A DNA stretch of 39,455 nt from a virus. Position 1 is the stretch's first letter, and each line of letters opens with the position of its first letter. Of the stretch, positions 1 through 8,132 are shown in pieces. Where the stretch lies: positions 1 to 39,455 of the IMG/VR virus record IMGVR_UViG_3300035145_001618. One strand, written 5' to 3'. The translations under genes were made by a program, and so were the position numbers. The notes under the pieces are model-generated. The model was not told the DNA's origin. It was given only the letters and a program-made list of their open reading frames with translations, and searched no databases.

Positions 1-159
1 CAGACAGAAGACGTGGCACCTAAGTTTCCTAGGAGCATGAAATTTATAAGATTCTGGCATAAGGAAATAGATGCTGTAATAAAAGAAGCATATCTATCCC
101 ATACAAACTATTGGGGCGGAACAGAATTTATTAATGTAGATAAAGTGTATAAAGTATAA
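1..159 (+). CDS. Unknown protein, C-terminal part only
   Basis: The first frame is open from the window edge to a TAA at 157-159, giving the last 52 residues of a protein that begins upstream. The tail is rich in aromatic and charged residues (it ends TEFINVDKVYKV). Its stop overlaps the start of the terminase gene (TAATG), so the two are almost certainly co-translated. In T4-like genomes the small terminase often precedes gp17, but nothing visible in this tail identifies it as gp16, so no function is assigned. Confidence 0.6.
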   Translation, partial: QTEDVAPKFPRSMKFIRFWHKEIDAVIKEAYLSHTNYWGGTEFINVDKVYKV

Positions 160-1727
160 TGGCAAGTAAAAGTTTAGACGGTGTTTTAGTAAAGAAAGCC
201 AACAAAGGGCAATCGTTTACTGAACCTCAATTAGAAGAGTTTATGAAATGTGCTGACTCTAAAACAGGGCCAGATCATTTTCTTGAACATTATTTTTACA
301 TTCAACATCCAGTTGCTGGAAAGATGCTTTACAAACCTTATAAGTTTCAAAAAGGACTTGTAGACAATTATCATAATTATAGATTTAGTATTAACCTGTT
401 AAGTAGGCAAATGGGTAAAACTACAACAGCGGCAGGGTATCTGCTTTGGTACGCTATGTTTATTCCTGACAGTGTAATATTAATTGCGGCACACAAATAT
501 TCAGGTGCTCAAGAAATCATGCAACGTATACGTTATGGATATGAACTTTGTCCTGATCATATTAGAGCAGGAGTTACAAACTACAACAAAGGTTCAATTG
601 AATTTGAAAACGGTAGTAGAATTGTAGCACAGGCAACTACAGAAAACACAGGCAGAGGTATGTCTATTACAATGTTGTACTGTGATGAGTTTGCCTTTGT
701 GAGAAATAATATTGCTACGGAATTTTGGACTTCAATTTCTCCTACACTAGCAACAGGTGGTAAAGCGATTATTACTTCAACACCAAACTCAGATGAAGAT
801 CAATTTTGGTTATTGTGGACAGAAGCAAATAAAACACTAGACAATTTTGGTAATGATCAAGATGTAGGTGTTAATGGCTTTAAGTCTTATAAAACATTAT
901 GGAATGAACACCCTGATCGTGATGATAAATGGGCAGAAGATGAACGAGGAAGAATTGGTATAGAGAGGTTCAAACGTGAACACGAATGTGAGCCGATTAT
1001 ATACGACGAAACGTTGATCAATCCTATTATACTTGCTAGTTTAGAAGGCAGAGAACCACTGTTCAAACAAGGACAAATACGTTGGTACAGTAAACCTAAA
1101 AAAGGAAAAACTTATGTTGTAGGTTTAGATCCTAGTTTAGGAACAGGAGGCGACTTTAGTGCTATACAAGTTTTTGAATTACCTGGAATGGTACAAGTAG
1201 CAGAGTGGCAACATAATAAAACAACGGTACAACAGCAAGTAAACGTAATAAAACAGTTAACAAAATACATTTATGGTATTACGGGTGATAACAACAGCAT
1301 CTACTACAGCGTAGAAAACAATACGCTAGGAGAAGCGGCTCTTGTTGCTATTGCTGAAATAGGTGAAGAAAATATACACGGTTATTTTATGAGCGAACCT
1401 GCTAGAAGTGGTCACGTTAGACGCTTTAGAAAAGGATTTAACACAACACACAAATCAAAGTTAAGTTCATGTAGCAAGTTAAAAGAATTAATGGAAAACA
1501 ATAAACTTACTGTACACAGTAAAAGTTTAATATCACAACTAAAAACATTCGTTGCTAGTGGCAATAGTTTCCAAGGAAAGCCTGGAGAACACGATGATTT
1601 AGTTATGGCACTGGTTTTAGCACTAAGAGTAGCAACATTTTTAGGCAGTTATGACCCTCAAATACAGCAAGATATGAGATCTAGTGAGGATGACTATATC
1701 GAGCCTATGCCGTTTGTGATAATATAA
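159..1727 (+). CDS. terL: Terminase large subunit (gp17-like)
   Basis: This is the DNA-packaging motor ATPase/nuclease that pumps phage DNA into the prohead and cuts the concatemer. The N-terminal ATPase domain shows a Walker A variant SRQMGKTT at residues 82-89, as in T4 gp17, and a Walker B MLYCDE at 172-177. The C-terminal RNase H-like nuclease begins with VGLDPSLGTGGDF around 321-333 (Asp324). Later acidic residues in SVENNTLGE and EHDDLVMAL complete the metal site. The length of 522 aa is a little shorter than T4 gp17 (610 aa), as in other marine relatives. The start overlaps the upstream stop (TAATG), and its own stop overlaps the next gene in the same way. Motifs and length agree, so the identification is secure. 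Confidence 0.95.
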   Translation: MASKSLDGVLVKKANKGQSFTEPQLEEFMKCADSKTGPDHFLEHYFYIQHPVAGKMLYKPYKFQKGLVDNYHNYRFSINLLSRQMGKTTTAAGYLLWYAMFIPDSVILIAAHKYSGAQEIMQRIRYGYELCPDHIRAGVTNYNKGSIEFENGSRIVAQATTENTGRGMSITMLYCDEFAFVRNNIATEFWTSISPTLATGGKAIITSTPNSDEDQFWLLWTEANKTLDNFGNDQDVGVNGFKSYKTLWNEHPDRDDKWAEDERGRIGIERFKREHECEPIIYDETLINPIILASLEGREPLFKQGQIRWYSKPKKGKTYVVGLDPSLGTGGDFSAIQVFELPGMVQVAEWQHNKTTVQQQVNVIKQLTKYIYGITGDNNSIYYSVENNTLGEAALVAIAEIGEENIHGYFMSEPARSGHVRRFRKGFNTTHKSKLSSCSKLKELMENNKLTVHSKSLISQLKTFVASGNSFQGKPGEHDDLVMALVLALRVATFLGSYDPQIQQDMRSSEDDYIEPMPFVII

Positions 1728-3643
1728 TGGTAAATAATAGTATGGAACTGATTAACAAAATTGCTGATAACTTATATCAGAATATTGCTAGTAAATTTGG
1801 CGCTGTAAATATCGCCGATGTTAATGCTTCTAGTGTAATAGAAAGCAGTCAAGCAAGGTTATTTGACTTTAACTTCGTTGTAGAAGGTGAAAATTACGGT
1901 CCAGTAACAATAAGCATAATTGATCCTAAAAATTTTACAATTTATTTTAGTGAGGGTTTAAGCGGATCATTACCTGAAACAATACAAGATAGTTGGTTTG
2001 GGTTTTTAAAAGAAATGAGGCAATTTGCCAAAAGACATATGATGAATTTCGATGTTAGAAATATTGGCAAGAATCAGTTAGACAAGAGAGATTACGAGGC
2101 TATTACTAAAAATAGCTCACAATATACAACGGATGAAATTACTATGGAATCAGTCAGCAAATTATTTGGTTCTACAAAAACAAGTTATCAAACTGTAGAA
2201 TCAGCAAGAATTATTATTAAACATAGAACAGCGGTAGATGAAGATAAAGCAGGCTCTAGAAGTAGACAAGTACAAAGTGTTTACATTGAAAACTCTGCTA
2301 AGGAAAGATTTAAATTTCCGTTCAAACACTTACCAGGTGCTAGAGCAATGGCAAGGCACGTTTCCGCTGGTGGTAACCCACATGATGAGTTGGGCAAACA
2401 CATAATTGAAAACGTAAAAGAAATGTATGACTTGAGAAACTTTGTTCGTAAACTAGAACGTGCTGACGGTTTTACAAACGACGAAGCAAAAGAAGTTATT
2501 CACGACGCTAAGAAACGTTACCAAGGTTTAAAACAAACAATCTTAACACTTGGTAAAACAAACGGTTATAAAAATTATGCTGAAAACTTTCAGCCCACAG
2601 AAGCAGAATTTGACGAATCTGAAATTGATAGTCTTAAAGACAAACTTGTTAGACAAGTTGATCAATCAGATTTAACTGATGTGCTTCCAAGTGTTTTAAA
2701 AGCAACTAGAAAAGTTAAAGAAGACGCTAGTGCTTTAAATGACTACCTAGCAGGCAAAAAGAAATTTACAGTCAAGCCTGATGAAGAAGAAGATGCTATA
2801 ATTAAAAAGACTTTAGATTTTGTTAGAAAAACAAAAACAAAAAGTCCTAACGATACACAAGGATTGGATCATAGAGAAAATCCGCTACACGGTTTAATTA
2901 GACGAATCTTGGTAACTCTTAGTAAAAGAACAACAGATGATGAATTAGCAAGAGCAATATTCAACATTGATACAGACTTTACAAACCAAAGAGATCTTAA
3001 ATTAGCAACTGCTATAGCAAGTAAATGGCTAAAAGGTGAAGTAGAAGTTGAAGACTTTGATCCTAAATTTGCTCCTAAGAAAGAAGCAGTTGAACAGTTT
3101 GAACAATGGACAAATTCTATCTTACAAGAAGGCACATGGCATTTACCGTCAGATGATGCTGAAGTAAAAGCATTTGCTCAAGTAATGAGTAAACCTATTC
3201 CAGTAGGTAATACTGATGAGCCAGGTACAGATGGAGCAACAGACGTTATTGGTAAGTTCTTTGGCGATGATGAATTGTTTGATGAAATGTATGTAGTACA
3301 TCAAAAGAATGGCGAAGAAGCAGATGCTCGTCCGGCAATTTATGCTTGGTTGAAAAAGGCCGCTGAAGCAGGTTATGATGAACCACATGATTCTATTTTA
3401 AAGAAAATGGTTCAAGCAGTAAATCCTAACTTTGACACAAATTACAAAATGGAAGAAGGTGATGTTGAAGAAGAGCAAAGTTTTGAAGATACTATTGATG
3501 AGCCACAGTTTGAAGATGAGTCAATTGCTGAAATCGATCATATGAGAAAACTAGCAGGTGTAATGAGTCAAACTCCAAAAGCCAAAAAGCAAGAAAATAT
3601 TCATAAAACTACTCCAAGAAGTATTCACAAAAGACAGAAATAG
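1727..3643 (+). CDS. Conserved-style 638-aa protein of unknown function next to terminase
   Basis: I do not recognise a family. The protein is soluble-looking, with no signal peptide or membrane segment. It has a lysine-rich middle (about residues 250-380) with predicted helices, and a strongly acidic stretch near residues 575-610 that precedes a basic C-terminal tail (KTTPRSIHKRQK). The start overlaps the terL stop (TAATG), so it is translationally coupled to terminase and presumably belongs to late or packaging/structural expression. The acidic-then-basic tail resembles scaffold-like or DNA-associated proteins, but that is only a resemblance. Being long, intact and in the terL operon argues that it is a core gene rather than cargo. 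Confidence 0.75.
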   Translation: MVNNSMELINKIADNLYQNIASKFGAVNIADVNASSVIESSQARLFDFNFVVEGENYGPVTISIIDPKNFTIYFSEGLSGSLPETIQDSWFGFLKEMRQFAKRHMMNFDVRNIGKNQLDKRDYEAITKNSSQYTTDEITMESVSKLFGSTKTSYQTVESARIIIKHRTAVDEDKAGSRSRQVQSVYIENSAKERFKFPFKHLPGARAMARHVSAGGNPHDELGKHIIENVKEMYDLRNFVRKLERADGFTNDEAKEVIHDAKKRYQGLKQTILTLGKTNGYKNYAENFQPTEAEFDESEIDSLKDKLVRQVDQSDLTDVLPSVLKATRKVKEDASALNDYLAGKKKFTVKPDEEEDAIIKKTLDFVRKTKTKSPNDTQGLDHRENPLHGLIRRILVTLSKRTTDDELARAIFNIDTDFTNQRDLKLATAIASKWLKGEVEVEDFDPKFAPKKEAVEQFEQWTNSILQEGTWHLPSDDAEVKAFAQVMSKPIPVGNTDEPGTDGATDVIGKFFGDDELFDEMYVVHQKNGEEADARPAIYAWLKKAAEAGYDEPHDSILKKMVQAVNPNFDTNYKMEEGDVEEEQSFEDTIDEPQFEDESIAEIDHMRKLAGVMSQTPKAKKQENIHKTTPRSIHKRQK

Positions 3644-3666
3644 TCTTGTAACACTTTTCCACTGAT

Positions 3667-3686
3667 AATTATTATTATCAATAATT
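3667..3686 (+). other. AT-only inverted repeat ahead of tctA
   Basis: AATTATT (3667-3673) and AATAATT (3680-3686) form a 7-bp stem with a 6-nt loop in the 59-bp gap between the 638-aa gene and tctA. All pairs are A-T, so the hairpin is weak. No T-tract follows it, and no good promoter or Shine-Dalgarno site was seen ahead of tctA. Confidence 0.25.
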
Positions 3687-3702
3687 AATCGGTAATAATA
3701 TC

Positions 3703-5142
3703 ATGGAAGAAATTTATACACTATTAGCAGGAACATTATACGGTCTAATTGTAGGTCTAGTACCCAGTGCTGGAGCAACAACAGGATTAGTAGCCTTATT
3801 TGGATTTATCAGTTACTTTGGATTTGATCCTTACTTAGGCGTAATATTTTGTATGGCAGTAGTAGCCGCCAGTACAACAGGCGACACATACTCAGGTGTG
3901 CTTTTAGGAATTCCAGGTGCTAACAGTGCCGCGGCAACTATGGTTGACGGATATCCTTTAGCAAAACAAGGCAAAGCCACTTATGCTTTAACGGCCGCAA
4001 TCACAACTTCAACACTTAATGGATTAATTTGGGGTACATTAACCTTTGCTTTATTGCCTTGGTATGTACAACTTATTATGTACTTTGGTATCCCAGAGCT
4101 CTGGGCTTTTGTAATGTTAGCCCTTGCTTGTGTAGGATTTGTTAGTAATAGATATTGGGTTAGAAGTATTATAGCAATCATGATAGGATTGATAATTGGA
4201 CTTATAGGTGTTGACCCAGCAACGAATGTTGATAGATATACACTAGGTTGGGACTACTTGGCAGATGGAGTTCAACTACTTCCTTTTGTTGCTGGTTTGT
4301 TTGCCTTCCCAGAAATACTTGATGGGTGGAAACAAGGTAAGAGTATAGCAACAGTAGGAAAAGACAGTCATGGTAAACAAACATGGCAAGGTATAAAAGA
4401 AGTTTGGCGTTGTAAGTGGGACGCTCTAAGAGGTGGTGCCATAGGAGCATTTATTGGTTTTCTTCCAGGACTAGGTGGTGCTATGGGCGATTGGATGGCT
4501 TATGGTTCAACAGTGGCAACACACCCTAAAGAAAAATTTGGTAACGGTAATATCAGAGGAGTAATAGGACCAGAAGGTGCTAACAATTCACAAAAAGCAA
4601 CTAGTATGATACCAACAGTATTGTTTGGTATACCTGGAGCAAGTTTTGCCGCCGTGTTAATGGCGCTGTTTATGTATTTAGGTTTTGAATTAGGTACACC
4701 GGATCTTGCTTACGATACAAGATTTTTTGACAGTTTAACATTTGGCTTTATGTGGGCGACAGTAATAGTTGGTGTCGTGTGTGTAGCGTTTAACAGATAT
4801 ATTGCTAAGATCTGTTATGTACCATACAAGTATTATTTTCCTTTAATTGTAGCATTTATAGTTTGGGCCTGTGTTCAATATACAGGTGGTTGGGAAGATT
4901 ATGCTATACTAGGTATTTGTTCGGCATTGGGTTATTTTGCTAAGAAGTACAAGTTTAGTCGACCTGCTATGTTGATGGCATTTATTCTAGCAATGAAAGT
5001 TGAGGCCTTGACAATCCAGATGACATCGTTGTATAATATACAAATGTTACTACAAAGACCTTTATTTTTAGTATTATGTTTAGCAATTACTTGTTTATTT
5101 CTTTATGGTATTTCTAGAAAAAATAGATTGGAGTATTCGTAA
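3703..5142 (+). CDS. tctA: TctA-family permease of a tripartite tricarboxylate transporter
   Basis: This is the large membrane subunit of a secondary, binding-protein-dependent carboxylate uptake system in the inner membrane. The 479-aa length and about a dozen hydrophobic segments fit the TctA family (about 500 aa). The family's internal duplication is visible. Half one has GLIVGLVPSAGATTG near residues 14-28 and SGVLLGIPGANSAAATMVDG near 64-83. Half two has GFLPGLGGAMGD near 251-262 and TVLFGIPGASFAAV near 305-318. The first-half glycine motif reads PSAG rather than the usual PGLG. There is no clear Shine-Dalgarno before the ATG. The gene is followed, with a TAATG overlap, by a 2OG oxygenase; the binding-protein gene lies 1.6 kb downstream. 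Substrate cannot be read from sequence. Confidence 0.88.
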   Translation: MEEIYTLLAGTLYGLIVGLVPSAGATTGLVALFGFISYFGFDPYLGVIFCMAVVAASTTGDTYSGVLLGIPGANSAAATMVDGYPLAKQGKATYALTAAITTSTLNGLIWGTLTFALLPWYVQLIMYFGIPELWAFVMLALACVGFVSNRYWVRSIIAIMIGLIIGLIGVDPATNVDRYTLGWDYLADGVQLLPFVAGLFAFPEILDGWKQGKSIATVGKDSHGKQTWQGIKEVWRCKWDALRGGAIGAFIGFLPGLGGAMGDWMAYGSTVATHPKEKFGNGNIRGVIGPEGANNSQKATSMIPTVLFGIPGASFAAVLMALFMYLGFELGTPDLAYDTRFFDSLTFGFMWATVIVGVVCVAFNRYIAKICYVPYKYYFPLIVAFIVWACVQYTGGWEDYAILGICSALGYFAKKYKFSRPAMLMAFILAMKVEALTIQMTSLYNIQMLLQRPLFLVLCLAITCLFLYGISRKNRLEYS

Positions 5143-5885
5143 TGATTAGCAAAGACGACATTGACGCCCTTGCAGAAACCCCAGAGCAAAAAGAATATTG
5201 GGGAGAAAGCCGTTGGGAATTTACAAAAAGCAAAAGCAAATGGCATTTTGACCCTAGTTTAAAAACAAAAGACTATAAAGAAGTTTGTACGTTTGATGGC
5301 GAATGGCATAATGAAATATTTGAATGTTTAGGCAGAGTACAAACAAGTACATGGGCAAACAGAAATCAATTTGACGAACGAATTTACAGTGCTACACAAG
5401 AAGAAAACGATTTAATTAATGCTGGTGCTAAACCTGATATGGAAATTTTTAATAGAGCAAAAGCAGAAGATATTCCAGTGTTTCAACGTATAGCAGAATA
5501 CTTTAGTATGAAAGAAGCCACAATAAAATTTCATAATCAAACTACAGGACAACTTTTAAATTGGCATATTGATAACTTTGCTGGGCGTAAAGAACGTGGT
5601 AACAGTTTTACAGAAATAGAAGCAGATAAAAATCCTAATCTAATGAGGCGTTTTGCTATTATGTTAGACGATTGGAGACATGGACAAGTTTTTCAATTAG
5701 GAAACAGCAACTGGCACCAATGGCGAAAAGGTGAATGTATAACTTGGGAGTGGAGAGATATTCCACACGCTACTTGTAATATGGGCTGGGACGATCGTCC
5801 TATGCTACAAGTTACAGGTTGGACAACAGATACAACCAACGATGTTGTACAATTTGGATCTTTTGGAAACGTAGTTAAAGTATAA
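5142..5885 (+). CDS. 2-oxoglutarate/Fe(II)-dependent oxygenase-like protein
   Basis: The protein carries the facial triad of a double-stranded beta-helix dioxygenase: H142-I-D144 (WHIDN), a distal H209 (DIPHATCN) and R219 (DDRPMLQVTGW), which would bind the 2-oxoglutarate carboxylate. Spacing and flanking aromatic strands fit cupin-fold hydroxylases. The N-terminal 120 residues have no recognisable domain. Substrate is unknown; small metabolites, peptides or glycans are all possible. It sits between tctA and a methyltransferase with TAATG overlaps on both sides, so it is part of the tctA transcription unit. A transporter for carboxylates beside an enzyme consuming 2-oxoglutarate is suggestive but not evidence of a shared pathway. 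Confidence 0.7.
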   Translation: MISKDDIDALAETPEQKEYWGESRWEFTKSKSKWHFDPSLKTKDYKEVCTFDGEWHNEIFECLGRVQTSTWANRNQFDERIYSATQEENDLINAGAKPDMEIFNRAKAEDIPVFQRIAEYFSMKEATIKFHNQTTGQLLNWHIDNFAGRKERGNSFTEIEADKNPNLMRRFAIMLDDWRHGQVFQLGNSNWHQWRKGECITWEWRDIPHATCNMGWDDRPMLQVTGWTTDTTNDVVQFGSFGNVVKV

Positions 5886-6577
5886 TGAACACTAAAATTT
5901 TAGACAGGCTTTGTATTATGTTTAAATCTAGTCCTCAGTTAATGGATAATGATGAGCTATTACAACAAGCAATCAACGGTACCTTTGGTGTTGACATTAA
6001 AGATATTAAGTTTACTAATGTAAAACAGTTAACGGAACTTACTCATTATCACGTGCTTAAAAAATATTTTACTAGTGTTTGGCAACCTATCACAAAAAAG
6101 TACAAGTATAGTGGGTTAAGTATTATAGATGAAGTTAACAACTTAAAGCCTTTAAAAGTTTTAGACTTAGGCTGTGGTTATAACGAATTCAAAGGAAAGA
6201 TCAACAACTTAATTGGTGTAGACCCGTACAATGAAAGAGCAGATATAAACAGCAGTATACTAGAATATAAGTCATCTGAACAATATGATGTTACTATTTG
6301 TTTAGGTAGTATTAATTTTGGTACTGTAGACAAGATATATGCTGAATTAAAAAATGCTGTTAACTTAACAAAGCCCAACGGTTTATTATATTTTAGAGTT
6401 AACCCAGGAGAACAGCACAAGGCTCCTGAAGCACAATGGATAGAGTTTTTTAATTGGACTAATGAGTTTATTATTAATTCTGCTAGTGCTTTAAATTGTA
6501 GTATTTTAACCCTTGAACAAGAAGTTAATGATAGAGGCGTCAGATATTACTTTGTGCTAAGAAAGAACGATAAATAA
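5885..6577 (+). CDS. SAM-dependent methyltransferase, class I
   Basis: A Rossmann-fold methyltransferase with motif I VLDLGCGYNEF around residues 93-103, an acidic post-I strand (LIGVDPYN) and motif IV region YDVTICLGSINFGT. About 90 N-terminal residues precede the core, including KYFTSVWQPITKKYKYSG. The core is clearly related to the methyltransferase at 9368-9964 (shared GCG.NEF, LGS.NFGT and the NPG motif), so the two are paralogs bracketing the transporter/sulfotransferase block. The substrate is not apparent. It is co-translated with the oxygenase upstream (TAATG). Confidence 0.8.
   Translation: MNTKILDRLCIMFKSSPQLMDNDELLQQAINGTFGVDIKDIKFTNVKQLTELTHYHVLKKYFTSVWQPITKKYKYSGLSIIDEVNNLKPLKVLDLGCGYNEFKGKINNLIGVDPYNERADINSSILEYKSSEQYDVTICLGSINFGTVDKIYAELKNAVNLTKPNGLLYFRVNPGEQHKAPEAQWIEFFNWTNEFIINSASALNCSILTLEQEVNDRGVRYYFVLRKNDK
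6569..6576 (+). promoter_or_regulatory. Late-type promoter box GATAAATA
   Basis: GATAAATA matches the T4-family late consensus (TATAAATA, NATAAATA in marine relatives). It overlaps the end of the methyltransferase gene and lies about 150 nt upstream of the tctC-like gene, which begins a new transcription segment after a gap. Three other such boxes in this window also precede genes. An 8-bp match in AT-rich DNA can arise by chance. Confidence 0.35.
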
Positions 6578-6613
6578 AATTGTAATACAGAGCTGTATTA
6601 TTACTTCACAATT
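6578..6613 (+). other. Nested inverted repeat in the tctC leader
   Basis: TAATACAG (6583-6590) pairs with CTGTATTA (6593-6600) around only 2 nt, and an outer pair AATTGT (6578-6583) / ACAATT (6608-6613) encloses it. Because the inner loop is so short, this reads better as a protein-binding dyad than as an RNA hairpin, although a slightly opened hairpin is possible. It sits just downstream of the late-type box and upstream of tctC. Confidence 0.45.
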
Positions 6614-6674
6614 ACACAAACTTAGACGAGTGTCAGGGTTCGAAGTGTAAAAATAATCAAACACATTAAAATAA

Positions 6675-6698
6675 AAAACACAAGGTTTTGTGTGTTTT
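6675..6698 (+). terminator. Hairpin just upstream of the tctC ribosome binding site
   Basis: AAAACACA (6675-6682) pairs with TGTGTTTT (6691-6698), so the A-rich arm and T-rich arm could act as a weak bidirectional terminator for the tctA-oxygenase-methyltransferase unit. Alternatively it shapes the 5' leader of tctC, because the Shine-Dalgarno AAAAGGAG begins only 13 nt later. The low GC content makes strong termination doubtful. Confidence 0.4.
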
Positions 6699-6724
6699 CT
6701 CATATCAAATAAAAGGAGATAAAA

Positions 6725-7777
6725 ATGAGATCAATCAAAAAATTAATCTTAGGTGCTGTAGCATCTGTAATGATTAGTACTTCGGCAATGGCAGACTATA
6801 CGTTTGTAATTCCTCAAAAGCCAGGTGGCGGTACTAGTGTATGGGCAGAAATTATTGCCGGACAACTAGAGCCGTTTTTAGGCGAGAAAATAAAATTACA
6901 ACATTATCCAGGAGCAAGAGATATCCCTGGTTTTAATAAATGGCACAACGAATTACGTGGTGATGACAACGTAGTTATGGTATCACATGGTGGTAATGGT
7001 GTTGCTTTTTTACAAGAAAACGTTGATTATAACTATGCTGATTATGAGTCAATTGGTTTAATGAACTTGAACATTATTGCCGGCAAGGCAAAAGGTGCTG
7101 ATATGGACAACCCATCATTTGCGGCAGGTTCAGGTATGGTACCAGAAGCATTTGCTTTTACTATGTTAATTTGTGGACCAGATAAATCTATTGACGAGTA
7201 CACTGCTTGTTTCAAAGAAAAAGTAACATGGGTAAAAGGTATGTCAGGCGGTGAAAGACGTTTAGCATTTAAACGTGGTGAACTAAATGGCACTAGAGAA
7301 AATCCAGCGGCATATAAAAAACACGTCGAACCAAATGAAAATGCTGAAGTGTGGTTCCATCATGGTATTCTACAAGCAGACGGAAGTCATGCTGATGATC
7401 CAAACTACCCAGGCTTCCAGTTTGAGATTCTTTTCGAACAGCGTTGGGGTGTAGCACCTAGTGGTGATATGTATGATGCTTATAAACTTGTTAAATCATT
7501 CCGTGATGGTTTACAAAAAGCGTTATGGGTTAACAAAGGTAATCCTAATAAAGCAGAATTAGTTAAAGCACTAGAAAAAATGTCAAATGACCCAGATGCT
7601 ATGGCGGCCATTGCCAAAAAAGTAGGAAACTACGATTGGGTTATTGGCGATGCTGGTGATTCTCACAGAGATACACTAATGACTTTTATTACAGAAGATG
7701 CTTTAAAAAATCTTGTTAAGTTTAACACAGAAGCATTAGGATTGTCTAGTGTATACAAAGACAATTTAGTAAAATAA
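6725..7777 (+). CDS. tctC: Periplasmic substrate-binding protein, TctC/Bug family
   Basis: This is the extracytoplasmic receptor that captures a carboxylate and delivers it to TctA/TctB. A textbook signal peptide is present: MRSIKK, a hydrophobic core, then AMA-DY with probable cleavage after residue 23. The mature N-terminus FVIPQKPGGGTSVWAEIIAG matches the TctC start pattern (P-GGGTD..AR..A), with Ser in place of the usual Asp. A PGA motif follows (HYPGARDIPG). At 350 aa it is slightly longer than the usual 320-330. A strong ribosome site (AAAAGGAGAT) precedes the ATG, and a structured 147-nt leader separates it from the upstream methyltransferase. The next gene starts 1 nt after its stop. 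The family call is good but the sequence is divergent, so substrate prediction is not possible. Confidence 0.82.
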   Translation: MRSIKKLILGAVASVMISTSAMADYTFVIPQKPGGGTSVWAEIIAGQLEPFLGEKIKLQHYPGARDIPGFNKWHNELRGDDNVVMVSHGGNGVAFLQENVDYNYADYESIGLMNLNIIAGKAKGADMDNPSFAAGSGMVPEAFAFTMLICGPDKSIDEYTACFKEKVTWVKGMSGGERRLAFKRGELNGTRENPAAYKKHVEPNENAEVWFHHGILQADGSHADDPNYPGFQFEILFEQRWGVAPSGDMYDAYKLVKSFRDGLQKALWVNKGNPNKAELVKALEKMSNDPDAMAAIAKKVGNYDWVIGDAGDSHRDTLMTFITEDALKNLVKFNTEALGLSSVYKDNLVK

Positions 7778-7778
7778 C

Positions 7779-8132
7779 ATGATTGAGTTAGCGATTGCTA
7801 ACGTAACTTATGTACTTTATAGACTAGCGGTTTCCGGACCGCTAGTTAAGTTCTTAAACAAATATCTTTCGTATTATGTTGCTGTTTTTATAATGGCACA
7901 GTTGAGTTTTATATACGATAATTTCATATTTTACAACTATTTTGAAGCAAATGGCTTTTTATGGCTTGACATCATAGTGGCTGATGTGTTATACTCTATA
8001 AGAGTTTTAATGGCATGGTGGGTCATAAAACAGTTATGGAATTGGATTGGCAATTATTGGATAGCAGTATTTTTAGGTGCTGAGTTGACATTTGTTGTTG
8101 ATTACTTTATAATAGGAAGTGTATACACATGA
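7779..8132 (+). CDS. Small integral membrane protein in the TctB position
   Basis: A 117-aa hydrophobic protein with about three to four membrane spans (near residues 5-20, 32-50, 62-85 and 92-112). TctB subunits are poorly conserved four-span proteins of about 140-160 aa encoded beside tctC, so position and topology fit a short TctB. Sequence alone does not prove it. The start is 1 nt after the tctC stop, which implies co-translation, and its own stop overlaps the next gene. Two Trp-rich loops (AWWVIKQLWNWIGNYW) are notable. Alternatives include an unrelated phage membrane protein, but the fused arrangement with tctC favours a transporter subunit. Confidence 0.55.
   Translation: MIELAIANVTYVLYRLAVSGPLVKFLNKYLSYYVAVFIMAQLSFIYDNFIFYNYFEANGFLWLDIIVADVLYSIRVLMAWWVIKQLWNWIGNYWIAVFLGAELTFVVDYFIIGSVYT

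Noticed and set aside
1-159. Naming the partial first gene as small terminase
   Set aside because: Only 52 C-terminal residues are visible and none matches a gp16 hallmark; position alone is not enough.
6636-6644. GGGTTCGAA resembling a tRNA T-loop
   Set aside because: No five-base T-stem, acceptor stem or anticodon arm could be formed around it; it is a chance match in the tctC leader.
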